This document shows positions 55,549 to 64,000 of a DNA stretch of 64,000 bases, one piece after another. The notes under the pieces were generated by a model. That model saw only the letters and a program-made list of their open reading frames with translations. It made no database searches and was not told the origin of the DNA. Source of the stretch: Pleurocapsales cyanobacterium LEGE 06147 (lineage in GTDB: Bacteria > Cyanobacteriota > Cyanobacteriia > Cyanobacteriales > Xenococcaceae); the NCBI GenBank assembly GCA_015207585.1, contig JADEWQ010000017.1, forward strand, positions 1-64,000, given 5' to 3'. Within the stretch, counting starts at the first letter, position 1. Each line of letters starts with the position of its first letter. The position numbers and the translations under genes were made by a program.

Positions 55549-56439
55549 TTAAAATTCGCCTACTAGTTTAACTTCTGGTTCTAAAGACACTGACCAATGA
55601 TATTCTACTTTTTCTTGAATATAACGAATTAATTCAAAAATATCGTTAGCAGTTGCCTTACCGCAGTTGAGAATAAAATTAGCGTGACGATGAGCCACTT
55701 GAGCATCTCCTATTTTATGACCTTTCAATCCCAGTTGCTCGATCAACCATCCGGCTGCATGGGGTTGGGGATTGCGAAATACACTACCACAACTGGGTAA
55801 ATGATAGGGTTGCGAGTTTTTGCGTTGAGTCCAATTCTGATTGGCTGTTGCCATTACCTCGGCTTTAGTAAATCCAGGCTGTAATTGAAATGTTGCTCTA
55901 GTTACAATACGGTTATTCCCCTGAAGATTCGATGTGCGATAAGCATAACCTAAATCCTCTGGTTTGAGTTGAGCGACTGTACCGTCAGGAGATAAAACAG
56001 TAGTACTAACAAGAAGAGCCGCCAAACATTGATTATGGGCTCCGGCATTCATCACCACGGCACCACCAACAGTTCCAGGAATACCTACCGCCCACTCTAA
56101 TCCACGCCAGCCTCGTTTGGCAGCTTTCCAGGCTAGTCGCGCTATGGGTTCTCCTGCATCCGCAGTAAGTAAACCTGTTTCCGCGTCAAATTCATAGCTG
56201 CGCAGATGACGGGTGCAAATGACTAATCCAGACATACCGCGATCGCTCACCAACAAGTTAGATCCTGCCCCTAAAAGAGTTAAGGGCAAGTCGTGGGATA
56301 GATACCACTCTAAACTAGCTTCTAGTTCTTGTGCATTTTTTGGTGCTACGTACCATTCTGCTTCGCCTCCTACTCGATAAGAAGTCTGACTGGCAAGGGG
56401 TACATTGGGTTTAATTAAATGCTCGATTGATTGACTCAT
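55549..56439 (-). CDS. murB: UDP-N-acetylenolpyruvoylglucosamine reductase
   Basis: The 296-residue enzyme has the FAD-binding LTLLGAGSNLLVSDRG, the segment GLEWAVGIPGTVGGAVVMNA and the catalytic Ser in HLPSCGSVFRNP. It lacks the extra C-terminal domain of type I MurB, so it is the shorter type II form typical of many bacteria. It reduces the enolpyruvyl group with NADPH to give UDP-MurNAc in the cytosol. It lies 173 bases after murC on the same strand. Confidence 0.95.
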   Translation of the reverse strand: MSQSIEHLIKPNVPLASQTSYRVGGEAEWYVAPKNAQELEASLEWYLSHDLPLTLLGAGSNLLVSDRGMSGLVICTRHLRSYEFDAETGLLTADAGEPIARLAWKAAKRGWRGLEWAVGIPGTVGGAVVMNAGAHNQCLAALLVSTTVLSPDGTVAQLKPEDLGYAYRTSNLQGNNRIVTRATFQLQPGFTKAEVMATANQNWTQRKNSQPYHLPSCGSVFRNPQPHAAGWLIEQLGLKGHKIGDAQVAHRHANFILNCGKATANDIFELIRYIQEKVEYHWSVSLEPEVKLVGEF

Positions 56440-56612
56440 ATTGGTTGTCGCTACAGAAACAGGTTGAGTTATTGCCCTGAGTTAAGCTAAGCGCGATCGC
56501 TTAAGTTTCTTTTATATTTTTTTTAGAATGGATGACTCAAGGTTAATGAGATTGTTCCTCAGCGTCAACGATAATTTAACCTATTTGTGTGAGCTTTTTG
56601 TGTTTATTGAAA

Positions 56613-58112
56613 TCAGTAAAGAGCAAGAATTTGCAGAATTTGTTGATTGAGATTGCCCGCACCGAGAAAGAGAGCGAGATCGCCTGGTTGCAGGATTTGT
56701 TGTTGTAGAAAACTACTGAGAGAAGACAGAGAAGGATGATAGTGTACTTGAGGGTGGTGTTGGGCGATCGCCTGGGCTAGATGTTCGCCACTAATACCGT
56801 TGACATTTTCTTCTCCCGCACTATAAATATCGGTAACTATAACAATGTCTGCATTACCAAAGGCAGTAGCAAATTCATGGATAAAGGCTTGGGTACGACT
56901 ATAGCGATGAGGTTGAAAGACTGCCACTACTCGCTGAAAACTGGCATCTTCATCGACTCTAAGACGAGCAGCACCTAAAGTAGCTTTGATTTCGCTGGGG
57001 TGATGAGCATAGTCGTCGATAAAAACAATACCATTAGCTTCTCCCCGTTGCTCAAATCGCCGTTTAGTTCCCTCGAAGCGGGCGATCGCTTCTGCAATAA
57101 CAGGAAATTCTAATCCTAATTTTCGTCCCACCGCTACTGCTGCCAGCGCATTACTGAGATTGTGCTTGCCGAGCAATTGCACTTGGAGATCGCCCAAATA
57201 AGCTCCTCTTTCCCACACTCGAGCTGTACTACCCCAAGCATGATAATGAATATTTTTTACTGTATAGTCTGCCCCAGTAGCTGGGTTGAGGCTATAACTA
57301 ATACTTAGTTCCAAATTTTGGCGAATATTGTCATCGTCGAGACAGCCAATCAAAGTACCGCACTGCTCCCCAAAAAGCTGAAAAATCTTGACTACTTCTT
57401 CTACGTTTTGATAATGATCTGGATGGTCTAATTCAATATTGGTAACCACTCCAATAGCTGGAGAATGCTTGATGAGAGAACCGTCGGATTCATCTGCTTC
57501 TGCAACCAGAAAGTTACTCTCGCCGACGCGAGCATTACCTTGCCAGGCATCTACTTCGCCGCCGACAATAATTGTTGGGTCTAAACCAGTCATCAATAAT
57601 AGATAACCAATCAAACTGCTAGTGGTAGTTTTACCATGAGTTCCCGAAACTGCAATACTCTGGTAATTTTGAATTAAAGCAGCTAATAAATCAGAGCGAT
57701 GAAAAATAGGACAACCCATTTCCACTGCAGCCCTATACTCTAGATTAGTCGGCTCGATCGCTGTCGAACAGATTACCTGGGGTAAGGGAGATGTTGATAG
57801 ATCTTTGAAGGAGTCACTCAACCGAGAAATAATAGTAGATTTTTCCCCGACAGAACTTCCTGCCAATACGGCTGATGCAGGTTCGCAGCGAGATTGAGAT
57901 GGAGAGAGAAAAAAAGTTAGATTAGCTGCTTCTTGACGACTAAAAATATGCGCGCCCAAGGATTTTAACCGTTCGGTAATGTGATTGGGACGCAAATCGG
58001 AACCGGATACTGGTAGTTGACGCTTGGCGACAACATAAGCGAGGGCTGACATCCCTATTCCCCCAATACCAATGAAATGAAATGGTCTGCCGCTTAAATC
58101 TACTGTTTTCAC
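56613..58112 (-). CDS. murC: UDP-N-acetylmuramate--L-alanine ligase
   Basis: The product has 499 residues and starts at GTG 58112. VDLSGRPFHFIGIGGIGMSA starts the first domain; AVSGTHGKTTTSSLIGYLLL near 155 is the P-loop; EADESDGSLIKHSPAIGVVT and VFIDDYAHHPSEIKATLGAA follow. It adds L-Ala to UDP-MurNAc with ATP. A Ser-rich insertion near residues 66-112 (PSQSRCEPASAVLAGSSVGE and on) separates two parts of the first domain. Cyanobacterial MurC often has a variable loop here, so I regard it as lineage length variation. It is followed by murB. Confidence 0.95.
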   Translation of the reverse strand: MKTVDLSGRPFHFIGIGGIGMSALAYVVAKRQLPVSGSDLRPNHITERLKSLGAHIFSRQEAANLTFFLSPSQSRCEPASAVLAGSSVGEKSTIISRLSDSFKDLSTSPLPQVICSTAIEPTNLEYRAAVEMGCPIFHRSDLLAALIQNYQSIAVSGTHGKTTTSSLIGYLLLMTGLDPTIIVGGEVDAWQGNARVGESNFLVAEADESDGSLIKHSPAIGVVTNIELDHPDHYQNVEEVVKIFQLFGEQCGTLIGCLDDDNIRQNLELSISYSLNPATGADYTVKNIHYHAWGSTARVWERGAYLGDLQVQLLGKHNLSNALAAVAVGRKLGLEFPVIAEAIARFEGTKRRFEQRGEANGIVFIDDYAHHPSEIKATLGAARLRVDEDASFQRVVAVFQPHRYSRTQAFIHEFATAFGNADIVIVTDIYSAGEENVNGISGEHLAQAIAQHHPQVHYHPSLSSLSSFLQQQILQPGDLALFLGAGNLNQQILQILALY

Positions 58113-58468
58113 CCTTAAATCTCCTTATCACACCACAATTGTCGTGGATTATTATCACTGAAAATTAATACGGGCTATGATAGCAAGAGTTTTTGATTCT
58201 AGGTAGGGTAATTAAGCGCAAATTACTGAAATTATTGTTCTCTTAAACTCTTGCAACCAAAAAAGAAACGCTATTTCGGTGTTATTAGTTGAGATAAGAA
58301 TTGCCTTAAATTATTAAGTATAAAACCATAACTGCAAGGGTTTCCAGTTTTCTCCCTGACAAAAATCAATTGCAATTACTGTATTGAATTATTCAGACTT
58401 TACGATATGATGAGTCTTATTAAGAATGTTTTAATCTATTCATCTAAGAAAATAGAGGGCAAGACGCA
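58113..58468. other. Intergenic between divergent murC and gap2
   Basis: About 356 AT-rich bases that must carry the promoters of both murC and gap2. I could not fix -10/-35 sites with confidence. No reading frame of coding character. Confidence 0.45.
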
Positions 58469-59485
58469 GTGATTAGAGTAGCAATTAACGGTTTCGGACG
58501 TATTGGACGTAATTTTTTACGTTGCTGGCTGGGGCGAGAAAATAGTCAGCTTGAAGTAGTGGGGATTAATGATACCTCTGACCCGAAAACCAACGCCCAC
58601 TTGCTAAAATATGATTCAATGCTGGGTATATTAGATGCTGATATTGAAGCTGACGCTAATTCTTTAACTGTTAATGGAAAAACCATTAAATGCGTATCCG
58701 ATCGCAATCCTTTAAACTTGCCCTGGAAAGATTGGGAAATTGACTTAATTATTGAGTCTACCGGCGTATTTGTTACTGAAGAAGGAGCATCAAAACACAT
58801 ACAGGCAGGTGCAAAAAAAGTTCTCATTACAGCACCGGGAAAAGGTGGAAATATCGGTACTTACGTAATGGGGGTCAACCACAAAAATTACCAACACGGT
58901 AAAGAAAATATCGTCAGCAATGCTAGCTGTACGACTAACTGTCTTGCCCCCGTAGTTAAAGTGCTTCACGAAAACTTTGGCATCATTAAAGGAACGATGA
59001 CCACCACTCACAGTTATACTGGTGACCAACGTATCCTCGATGCTAGCCACCGCGATTTGCGACGGGCAAGAGCTGCAGCGATTAATATCGTACCTACATC
59101 TACGGGTGCAGCTAAAGCAGTAGCTTTGGTATTGCCTGAATTAAAGGGTAAACTAAATGGGATTGCGCTACGGGTACCTACACCTAACGTTTCTGTAGTA
59201 GATTTTGTGGCTCAGGTAGAGAAAAAGACAATTGGTGAAGAAGTTAATGAAGCCCTTAAAAAAGCTGCTCAAGGCGAACTCAAAGGTATTCTCGGCTACA
59301 ATGAACTTCCCTTAGTTTCTTGCGACTATCGCGGCACCAACGAATCTTCGATTGTTGATGCTAGCCTAACTCTGGTTATGGACGGTGATATGGTTAAAGT
59401 AGTTGCTTGGTACGATAACGAGTGGGGTTATTCACAACGAGTAGTAGACTTGGCAGAACTGGTTGCTTCCCACTGGCAAGCTTAA
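58469..59485 (+). CDS. gap2: Glyceraldehyde-3-phosphate dehydrogenase, Gap2 type
   Basis: The 338-residue enzyme starts at GTG 58469. It has the NAD(P)-binding start [20 protein letters not shown], the active-site Cys in [20 protein letters not shown] near 154 and the [20 protein letters not shown] segment. The photosynthetic (Gap2/GapB-like) subgroup uses NADPH in the Calvin cycle; the Thr-free SYTGDQR context and cyanobacterial host suggest this form. No CP12-like tail is present. A terminator follows. Confidence 0.95.
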   Translation: MIRVAINGFGRIGRNFLRCWLGRENSQLEVVGINDTSDPKTNAHLLKYDSMLGILDADIEADANSLTVNGKTIKCVSDRNPLNLPWKDWEIDLIIESTGVFVTEEGASKHIQAGAKKVLITAPGKGGNIGTYVMGVNHKNYQHGKENIVSNASCTTNCLAPVVKVLHENFGIIKGTMTTTHSYTGDQRILDASHRDLRRARAAAINIVPTSTGAAKAVALVLPELKGKLNGIALRVPTPNVSVVDFVAQVEKKTIGEEVNEALKKAAQGELKGILGYNELPLVSCDYRGTNESSIVDASLTLVMDGDMVKVVAWYDNEWGYSQRVVDLAELVASHWQA

Positions 59486-59510
59486 ACCGACAAGCTAAAG
59501 CTGAATTCTC

Positions 59511-59538
59511 CCCCGTCAGTAAGCAGGCGGGGTTTTTT
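59511..59538 (+). terminator. Terminator of gap2
   Basis: CCCCG (59511-59515) pairs with CGGGG (59528-59532), followed by TTTTTT. It lies 26 bases after the gap2 stop. Confidence 0.75.
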
Positions 59539-59638
59539 ATTTTCTGACCATCCATTCTCTTGGGAGAGAGTGATGTAGGGAATTGACCATTTATGTACTT
59601 AAATGGTTACAATAAAGAAAAAGATCGGAATCATAGCT

Positions 59639-59908
59639 ATGGACGCGATTACCTATACCCAAGCTCGTAAAAACTTCACTGCCGTCATGAATCAAGTTTG
59701 TGACGACCACGCACCAATTATTATTACCCGTCAGTCAGAACGCCCAGTAGTCATGATGTCCCTGGAAGACTACAACGCTATTGAAGAAACCATGTACTTG
59801 CTGAGAAGTCCCAAAAATGCCCAACGTCTCTATCAAGCGCTCGAACAATTAAAAGAAGGTAAATATCAAAAGCGTGAATTAATCGAGGAAGACACCACTG
59901 CTGAGTAA
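59639..59908 (+). CDS. yefM: YefM/Phd-family antitoxin
   Basis: ATG 59639 is chosen because MDAITYTQARKNFTAVMNQV is the usual start; the frame opens upstream at 59603 without family sequence. The product is 89 residues. It has the Phd fold DNA-binding part and the toxin-neutralising tail (EDYNAIEETMYLLRSPKNAQ). It binds the YoeB toxin and represses its own operon. The toxin gene follows after 5 bases. Confidence 0.9.
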   Translation: MDAITYTQARKNFTAVMNQVCDDHAPIIITRQSERPVVMMSLEDYNAIEETMYLLRSPKNAQRLYQALEQLKEGKYQKRELIEEDTTAE

Positions 59909-59913
59909 AAAAC

Positions 59914-60165
59914 GTGGACATCATGTTTTTAGAGAATGCTTGGCAAGATTATTTATACTGGCAGAAAACAGATAAAAAAATTCTCAAACGCATCAACGAA
60001 TTAATTAAAGATATACAAAGAATGCCTTTTGAAGGTATTGGTAAACCGGAACCCTTAAAGTTTGATATGTCAGGCTTGTGGTCGCGTCGAATCGACCAAG
60101 AACATCGCCTAATTTATCAAGTTAGAGAGAACTACATTATTATCGTTCAGTGCCGTTACCATTAG
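59914..60165 (+). CDS. yoeB: YoeB-family mRNA interferase toxin
   Basis: The 83-residue protein begins at GTG 59914, or at ATG 59923. LENAWQDYLYWQKTDKKILK, PFEGIGKPEPLKFDMSGLWS, RRIDQEHRLIYQVRENYIII and the final QCRYH are family hallmarks, including Glu, Arg, His and the terminal Tyr-His needed for ribosome-dependent mRNA cleavage. The toxin appears intact. It forms a classical operon with yefM, 5 bases upstream. Confidence 0.92.
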   Translation: MDIMFLENAWQDYLYWQKTDKKILKRINELIKDIQRMPFEGIGKPEPLKFDMSGLWSRRIDQEHRLIYQVRENYIIIVQCRYH

Positions 60166-60440
60166 TGAACTACCTATCGCTTCTCTTGCGAGTAAGCTTA
60201 GGCTTCCTACCCAAAGAATTGCCTCAGTAGCAAGCTACGTTGGTCTTACATCCTGACGATAGGCTATCCCTCCAGTTCCTGAAGTTCTGAATTTTTTACT
60301 ACTATGCTTTTTATCGCAGCTTCCACAAGTCCACTACGGCGGGTCAGGTTCGTGCCGTTACATCCTTCTTACCGTTGAGAGCTTCCATCATCAGCCCAAG
60401 TCATTACCTTGCAGACCTAGAAAGCTATGTCTATAATGTT
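60166..60440 (-). mobile_element. Decayed IS200/IS605-like element (tnpB 3' region and right end)
   Basis: On the minus strand the left end reads GGTAGGAAGCCTAAGCTTA, CTCGCAAGAGAAGCGATAGG, TAGTTCACT: a GGAAGCC ... GTAGTTCA arrangement with a mismatched stem that I associate with the right ends of cyanobacterial TnpB elements. The upstream frame has interrupted, TnpB-tail-like words (NGTNLTRRSGLVEAAIK). Stops interrupt it, so no protein is made. The match is from memory and needs a search. Confidence 0.4.
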
Positions 60441-60626
60441 ACCAAAATTGAGAGGGGGCTTTTATGAAGATTTTGTAAATTTTTGCTCGCCTATCCATCC
60501 TGACTCTGAGCTATCACTACAGAGCAGGACTTCCGGCGGATTAGTTAAATTTAGGTGCAGTCACGCTCGCTGGGTTTTATATTCCTACTGCTACGATCTG
60601 GTATGATTCAAAAATGCGCAATCTTC

Positions 60627-60658
60627 GCGGTGCGGCAGCATCCGCTTTGCGGGATCGC
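60627..60658 (+). repeat. Two-hairpin GGTGCGGCAGCACC repeat, copy 4
   Basis: GCGGTGCGGCAGCATCCGCTTTGCGGGATCGC. The first hairpin is GGTGC-GGCA-GCATC (one mismatch), the second TCCGC-TTT-GCGGGA. It lies 62 bases upstream of glcE. Confidence 0.75.
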
Positions 60659-60720
60659 GAAAGAAATGGGAAAATGAGGAGTATTGAATTTATTCAATTA
60701 GCTCATTTTCTCTTGTCAAC

Positions 60721-62058
60721 ATGACTAAAGCGATCGCTACTCAAATTCAATCTTTGTTTAATAATGATGCCGAATTAGTCGAATTTGCCAATGCTAATTC
60801 ATCTTGGCAACAGAAAATAGCAGAGGCAGTGATTTCTCCTCAATCTTCCTGTCTAATTTTTCCCCATACAGTAGAAACTCTTTCCGCGATCGTCAAACAA
60901 GCAGGGCAGCAGCAATGGCAAATTTTACCTTGTGGTAATGGTAGCAAATTGGATTGGGGAGGATTGGCTAAAGAGGTAGAGCTTGTTGTCAGTATCCAAA
61001 AGCTAAATCGCATCATCGAACATGCTGTAGGGGACTTAACAGTTACAGTAGAGGCAGGAGTTAAACTAGCCGATTTACAAGCCGCTTTACAACCGACAGG
61101 TCAATTTTTACCTATAGATCCAGCCTTTTCGGAAAGAGCGACTATCGGTGGCATTGTTGCCACAGGAGATACCGGAAGTTGGCGACAACGGTATGGTGGT
61201 ATCAGGGATATGGTTTTGGGCTTATCTTTTGTCCGCGCTGACGGCAAAATTGCCAAAGCTGGAGGAAGGGTAGTTAAAAATGTGGCAGGTTATGACTTGA
61301 TGAAGCTGCTGACTGGTTCTTATGGAACTTTAGGAATTATTACTCAAATTACTTTTCGTACCTATCCTTTACCAGAAGCGTCGGGGACAATAGTGCTGAC
61401 GGGAGAAGCAGAAGCAGTGGCAAAAGCAACGCAGACGCTACGAAATTCCTCTCTTACGCCCACTGCCGCAGACTTGCTTTCGGCATCGGTAATAGAAGAG
61501 TTGGCAATAGGAAAAGAATGCGGTTTGCTCGTACGCTTTCAGACTATAAGTGAAAGTGTTAGAAAACAATTAGCTCAACTAGAAGCGATCGCACGACAGT
61601 TAGATTTACGGATTAGTTTTTATCAGGATAAAGATGAGACAGACTTATGGCAGAGATTGCCACAAATAATCCGTCTGCCTAGCAATGACATGGCAATTAT
61701 TTGCAAAATAGGAGTAGTACCCTCTGCCGCCGTGGGGATGCTCCAAGAACTAACTAAAATTACTGCCAGTCGGAGTTTGGGAATGATTCATACGGGTAGT
61801 GGTATTGGCATATTGCAGTTTAACAGCGAAGACAGGAATGGGATTGAGGAGATGCGATCCCGCTGTGCGGGTGCTGCCGCACCGCTCTGCCAACAACATC
61901 ATGGGTTTTTAACTATCTTGACAGCACCCAAATCTATTAAACAGCAACTCGACCCCTGGGGTTATACGGGTAATGCCTTAGAGATGATGCGCACGATTAA
62001 ACAAAAATTCGATTCTCAGAATATTTTAAGTCCCGGCCGTTTTGTGGGTGGAATTTAA
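60721..62058 (+). CDS. glcE: Glycolate dehydrogenase FAD-binding subunit GlcE
   Basis: The 445-residue protein has an FAD-binding type 4 domain: ILPCGNGSKLDWGGLAKEVE near 70, LTVTVEAGVKLADLQAALQP, SERATIGGIVATGDTGSWRQ and GRVVKNVAGYDLMKLLTGSY. Length is somewhat above the E. coli GlcE. It oxidises glycolate in photorespiration together with GlcD and GlcF; glcD is not in the window. A GAAAP-coding repeat is inserted in frame near residues 378-388 (MRSRCAGAAAPLCQQHHG). glcF follows 175 bases downstream. Confidence 0.92.
   Translation: MTKAIATQIQSLFNNDAELVEFANANSSWQQKIAEAVISPQSSCLIFPHTVETLSAIVKQAGQQQWQILPCGNGSKLDWGGLAKEVELVVSIQKLNRIIEHAVGDLTVTVEAGVKLADLQAALQPTGQFLPIDPAFSERATIGGIVATGDTGSWRQRYGGIRDMVLGLSFVRADGKIAKAGGRVVKNVAGYDLMKLLTGSYGTLGIITQITFRTYPLPEASGTIVLTGEAEAVAKATQTLRNSSLTPTAADLLSASVIEELAIGKECGLLVRFQTISESVRKQLAQLEAIARQLDLRISFYQDKDETDLWQRLPQIIRLPSNDMAIICKIGVVPSAAVGMLQELTKITASRSLGMIHTGSGIGILQFNSEDRNGIEEMRSRCAGAAAPLCQQHHGFLTILTAPKSIKQQLDPWGYTGNALEMMRTIKQKFDSQNILSPGRFVGGI
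61854..61885 (-). repeat. Two-hairpin GGTGCGGCAGCACC repeat, copy 5 (inside glcE)
   Basis: On the minus strand it reads GCGGTGCGGCAGCACCCG followed by CACAGCGGGATCGC. It is in frame in glcE and encodes RSRCAGAAAPL. Confidence 0.78.
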
Positions 62059-62071
62059 GAATCAGGAGTCA

Positions 62072-62099
62072 GTAGGGGCGGTTTGCAAACCGCCCGTAC
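62072..62099. repeat. Palindrome with GTAGGGGCGGTTTG arms
   Basis: GTAGGGGCGGTTTG is followed by CAAACCGCCCGTAC, a 28-base palindrome with one mismatch. It lies 14 bases after the glcE stop. It belongs to the variable-arm set. Confidence 0.7.
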
Positions 62100-62233
62100 A
62101 GGAGTCAGAAAGTTATAAGTTATGAATTTTGAATTTTGAATTAATAACTCATAACTCAAAACTCTTAAAAGCTAAAAGCTTTTTTTGAACTTCGAACTAT
62201 AAAAGCAGTTACTAAAAATAATAAATAACCCTT

Positions 62234-63634
62234 ATGCAAACTTCAGAAGATTTTTTAGCTAAAACAAAACCAATTGCCCCAGAGCGATCAAAGAGTTTTA
62301 ATGTACAAGAGTCGTTTGAGCGAGAAATCAAGGGATTTGATGCCAAAAATCCACCCAAACAAGAATTAATCGATACCTGCGTTCACTGTGGCTTTTGTTT
62401 GGCTACTTGTCCTAGTTACCGCGTTATTGGTAAAGAGATGGATTCGCCACGGGGGAGAATTTATCTGATGAATGCGATTAACCAAGGAGAAGCAGCCTTA
62501 GAGGAAGCCACTACTCAACATTTTGACAGTTGTTTGGGCTGTCTTGCTTGCGTGACTACTTGCCCTTCGGGGGTGCAATACGACAAGTTAATTGCTGCTA
62601 CTCGTCCGCAGGTAGAAAGAAACCAACCCCGTAGTTTACCAGATAGATTAATTAGAACCTTAATCTTTAATCTTTTTCCCTATCCCAACCGACTGAGGAC
62701 TTTGCTTCCGCTTTTCTGGTTTTATCAAAAATTTGGATTGCAAAAATTAGTTCGTCAATCGGGTTTATTGCCAAAACTATTTCCCCGTTTGGCAGCGATG
62801 GAATCTATTTTGCCAGAAATTACTGCTGATTCTCTGCAAGATAACCTCCCAGAAATTATTCCAGCTCAAGGCAAAAAACGCTATCGAGTTGGCTTGATTT
62901 TAGGCTGTGTCCAAAGACTCTTTTTCTCTTCAGTCAATGAGGCAACCATTAGGGTTTTAACGGCTAATGGTTGTGAAGTAGTTATTCCTAAAAATCAAGG
63001 TTGTTGTGCTGCCTTACCGGCGCACCAAGGGCAAGAAGAGCAAGCACGGGTATTAGCCAGACAGATGATTGATAGTTTTGCTCAAACAGAAGTAGATGCC
63101 GTTATTATCAATGCTGCTGGTTGCGGACATACGTTAAAAGAATACGGTCACATCCTTGCCGATGACCCCGAATATCTGGGAAAAGCTAAAGCATTTGCCA
63201 ATAAGGTTAAAGATATCCAAGAGTTTTTAGCAAAAGTAGGACTTACAGCTAAGTTATCGCCTTTGACCGAGGGCGAGCTAAAAATAGCTTATCAAGATGC
63301 CTGCCATTTATTGCACGGACAAAAAATCAGCTTGCAACCGCGTCAGTTGTTGGCACAAATTCCAGGGGTCACTCTCAAAGAACCTGTAGATGCAGCATTG
63401 TGTTGCGGTAGTGCGGGAGTTTACAATATGCTGCAACCGGAAGTAGCTGATGAACTAGGACAACAAAAAGTTACTAATTTACTCAATACTGGTGCAGATT
63501 TAATTGCCTCTTCCAATCCTGGTTGTTCTTTACAAATTAAAAAACATTTGCGTCTAAAAAATAAAGTAATTCCTTTAATGCATCCTATGGAACTATTAGA
63601 TTATTCTATACGAGGAATGAAATTAAATCTTTGA
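62234..63634 (+). CDS. glcF: Glycolate dehydrogenase iron-sulfur subunit GlcF
   Basis: The 466-residue protein carries two 4Fe-4S ferredoxin motifs: CVHCGFCLATCP near 49 and CLGCLACVTTCP near 99. Two CCG (cysteine-rich) domains follow, with NQGCCAALPAHQGQEEQARV and ALCCGSAGVYNMLQPEVADE. This is the complete GlcF layout. It passes electrons from glycolate oxidation to the quinone pool at the membrane. It follows glcE by 175 bases, with a palindrome in the gap. Confidence 0.95.
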   Translation: MQTSEDFLAKTKPIAPERSKSFNVQESFEREIKGFDAKNPPKQELIDTCVHCGFCLATCPSYRVIGKEMDSPRGRIYLMNAINQGEAALEEATTQHFDSCLGCLACVTTCPSGVQYDKLIAATRPQVERNQPRSLPDRLIRTLIFNLFPYPNRLRTLLPLFWFYQKFGLQKLVRQSGLLPKLFPRLAAMESILPEITADSLQDNLPEIIPAQGKKRYRVGLILGCVQRLFFSSVNEATIRVLTANGCEVVIPKNQGCCAALPAHQGQEEQARVLARQMIDSFAQTEVDAVIINAAGCGHTLKEYGHILADDPEYLGKAKAFANKVKDIQEFLAKVGLTAKLSPLTEGELKIAYQDACHLLHGQKISLQPRQLLAQIPGVTLKEPVDAALCCGSAGVYNMLQPEVADELGQQKVTNLLNTGADLIASSNPGCSLQIKKHLRLKNKVIPLMHPMELLDYSIRGMKLNL

Positions 63635-63727
63635 TGGCAGCTTCAGTTACTTTTTTTGGTAGCCAGTCGAACTGACATTAAAATATTTTCTATCTCGGCT
63701 TGACTCCTTTTTGCCCAAATTTTGGCA

Positions 63728-64000
63728 ATGACAAAAATTCTAATTTTGTATTCAACTCTTGGCTCTGGACACCTACACGCAGCAAAAGCCTTAGAAGAAG
63801 CATTTTTGCGTTTTCCAGAGGTTGAAGTTCAAACCGAAGATGCACTTGCCCACGCCAGTCGCATTTATCGCAATACGATCGTCCAGATTTACAAACAGTT
63901 GAGTGAAAGAGCACCACAGCTTTACAGAGTCTATTATGAAGGAACTGACGCGGACGAACTGGAAGAATCCCTCGATGATAATCTGTCTGTAGCCAAAGTA
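63728..64000 (+). CDS. MGDG synthase-like glycosyltransferase (GT28), partial
   Basis: ATG 63728 starts 91 visible residues; the gene runs off the window. TKILILYSTLGSGHLHAAKA is the GxGH-type start of the MGDG synthase/processive diacylglycerol glycosyltransferase N-domain, followed by ALEEAFLRFPEVEVQTEDAL. The domain binds the lipid acceptor. Most cyanobacteria make MGDG by another route (MgdA plus epimerase), so the substrate is open. The TTTTTGCCC before it contains no clear ribosome site. Confidence 0.75.
   Translation, partial: MTKILILYSTLGSGHLHAAKALEEAFLRFPEVEVQTEDALAHASRIYRNTIVQIYKQLSERAPQLYRVYYEGTDADELEESLDDNLSVAKV

Larger units (their letters stand above)
60166..60720. other. Intergenic with decayed element
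   Basis: About 555 bases. The left half is a probable IS200/IS605-like tnpB remnant read on the minus strand; the right part holds a two-hairpin repeat (60627-60658) shortly upstream of glcE. No intact reading frame. Confidence 0.5.

Noticed and set aside
60166-60440. Possible structured RNA such as tmRNA, RNase P or 6S RNA
   Set aside because: None of the conserved cores of these RNAs could be recognised; the end structure fits a decayed IS200/IS605-type element better.

Overview
This 64 kb window comes from a cyanobacterial chromosome. The HIP1 octamer GCGATCGC and its GGCGATCGCC extension recur throughout, and the core genes are cyanobacterial: a Gap2-type GAPDH, a GlpX-type FBPase/SBPase, glutamyl-tRNA reductase, GlcE/GlcF of glycolate dehydrogenase, and a large TamB protein. 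The intergenic DNA is AT-rich and full of small repeats and decayed mobile elements. This suggests a larger, repeat-laden genome (for example a pleurocapsalean or chroococcalean type) rather than a picocyanobacterium. Genus cannot be fixed from the sequence. There is no rRNA, no CRISPR array and no intact transposase.

Layout. 1-5.5 kb: the tail of a transposase has cut off a YihY/BrkB gene, followed by a two-gene membrane operon (DUF3611 plus a giant membrane protein with a hydrolase-like domain). 5.5-8.4 kb: remnant-rich intergenic DNA, a truncated MFS transporter and a class A beta-lactamase-like serine hydrolase. 8.6-16.7 kb: a plus-strand run holding an exported OB-fold protein, an APC permease, a lipobox methyltransferase, a ferric-reductase-like flavoprotein, an SRPBCC protein, a 48-aa membrane peptide, a DUF2459-like protein, the C-terminal part of a neutral invertase and a large membrane protein. 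17-22.4 kb: an OmpR-type regulator, a CBM2-PL14-like polysaccharide lyase, a GT2 glycosyltransferase and a methyltransferase. 22.5-28.6 kb: a SpoIIAA-like pseudogene, dprA, an AraC regulator with a ferric-reductase-like membrane protein, a VapBC pair, an unknown protein and TspO. 29-33.5 kb: a 1047-aa membrane protein with eight tandem repeats, then a PleD-like diguanylate cyclase. 33.7-38.3 kb: a ferredoxin, a fused pair of broken genes (methyltransferase and SPL-like radical SAM), hemA and glpX. 38.4-46.1 kb: tamB, a TetR regulator and a cytochrome P450 that overlap. 46.8-54.2 kb: a YvcK/CofD protein, a glycosyltransferase, a beta-sandwich lipoprotein, a small unknown protein, a B12-binding radical SAM protein and tRNA-Cys. 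54.7-64 kb: a small membrane protein, ybaB, murB, murC, gap2, a YefM/YoeB pair, glcE, glcF and the start of an MGDG-synthase-like glycosyltransferase.

Functional threads: central carbon and photorespiration (gap2, glpX, glcE, glcF), tetrapyrrole and envelope synthesis (hemA, murB, murC, tamB, yvcK-like), extracellular polysaccharide handling (CBM2-PL14, GT2, GT4-like, beta-sandwich lipoprotein), redox membrane proteins, and two toxin-antitoxin pairs.

The most distinctive layer is repetitive DNA. A two-hairpin repeat (core GGTGCGGCAGCACC) sits in frame inside several genes and encodes the tract GAAAP. A second set of short palindromes keeps perfect arms although the arm sequence differs from copy to copy. 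There are also MITE-like elements and IS200/IS605-like right-end hairpins. At least five genes are visibly broken (yihY, MFS, GH100, SpoIIAA-like, SPL/methyltransferase), pointing to active genome decay.
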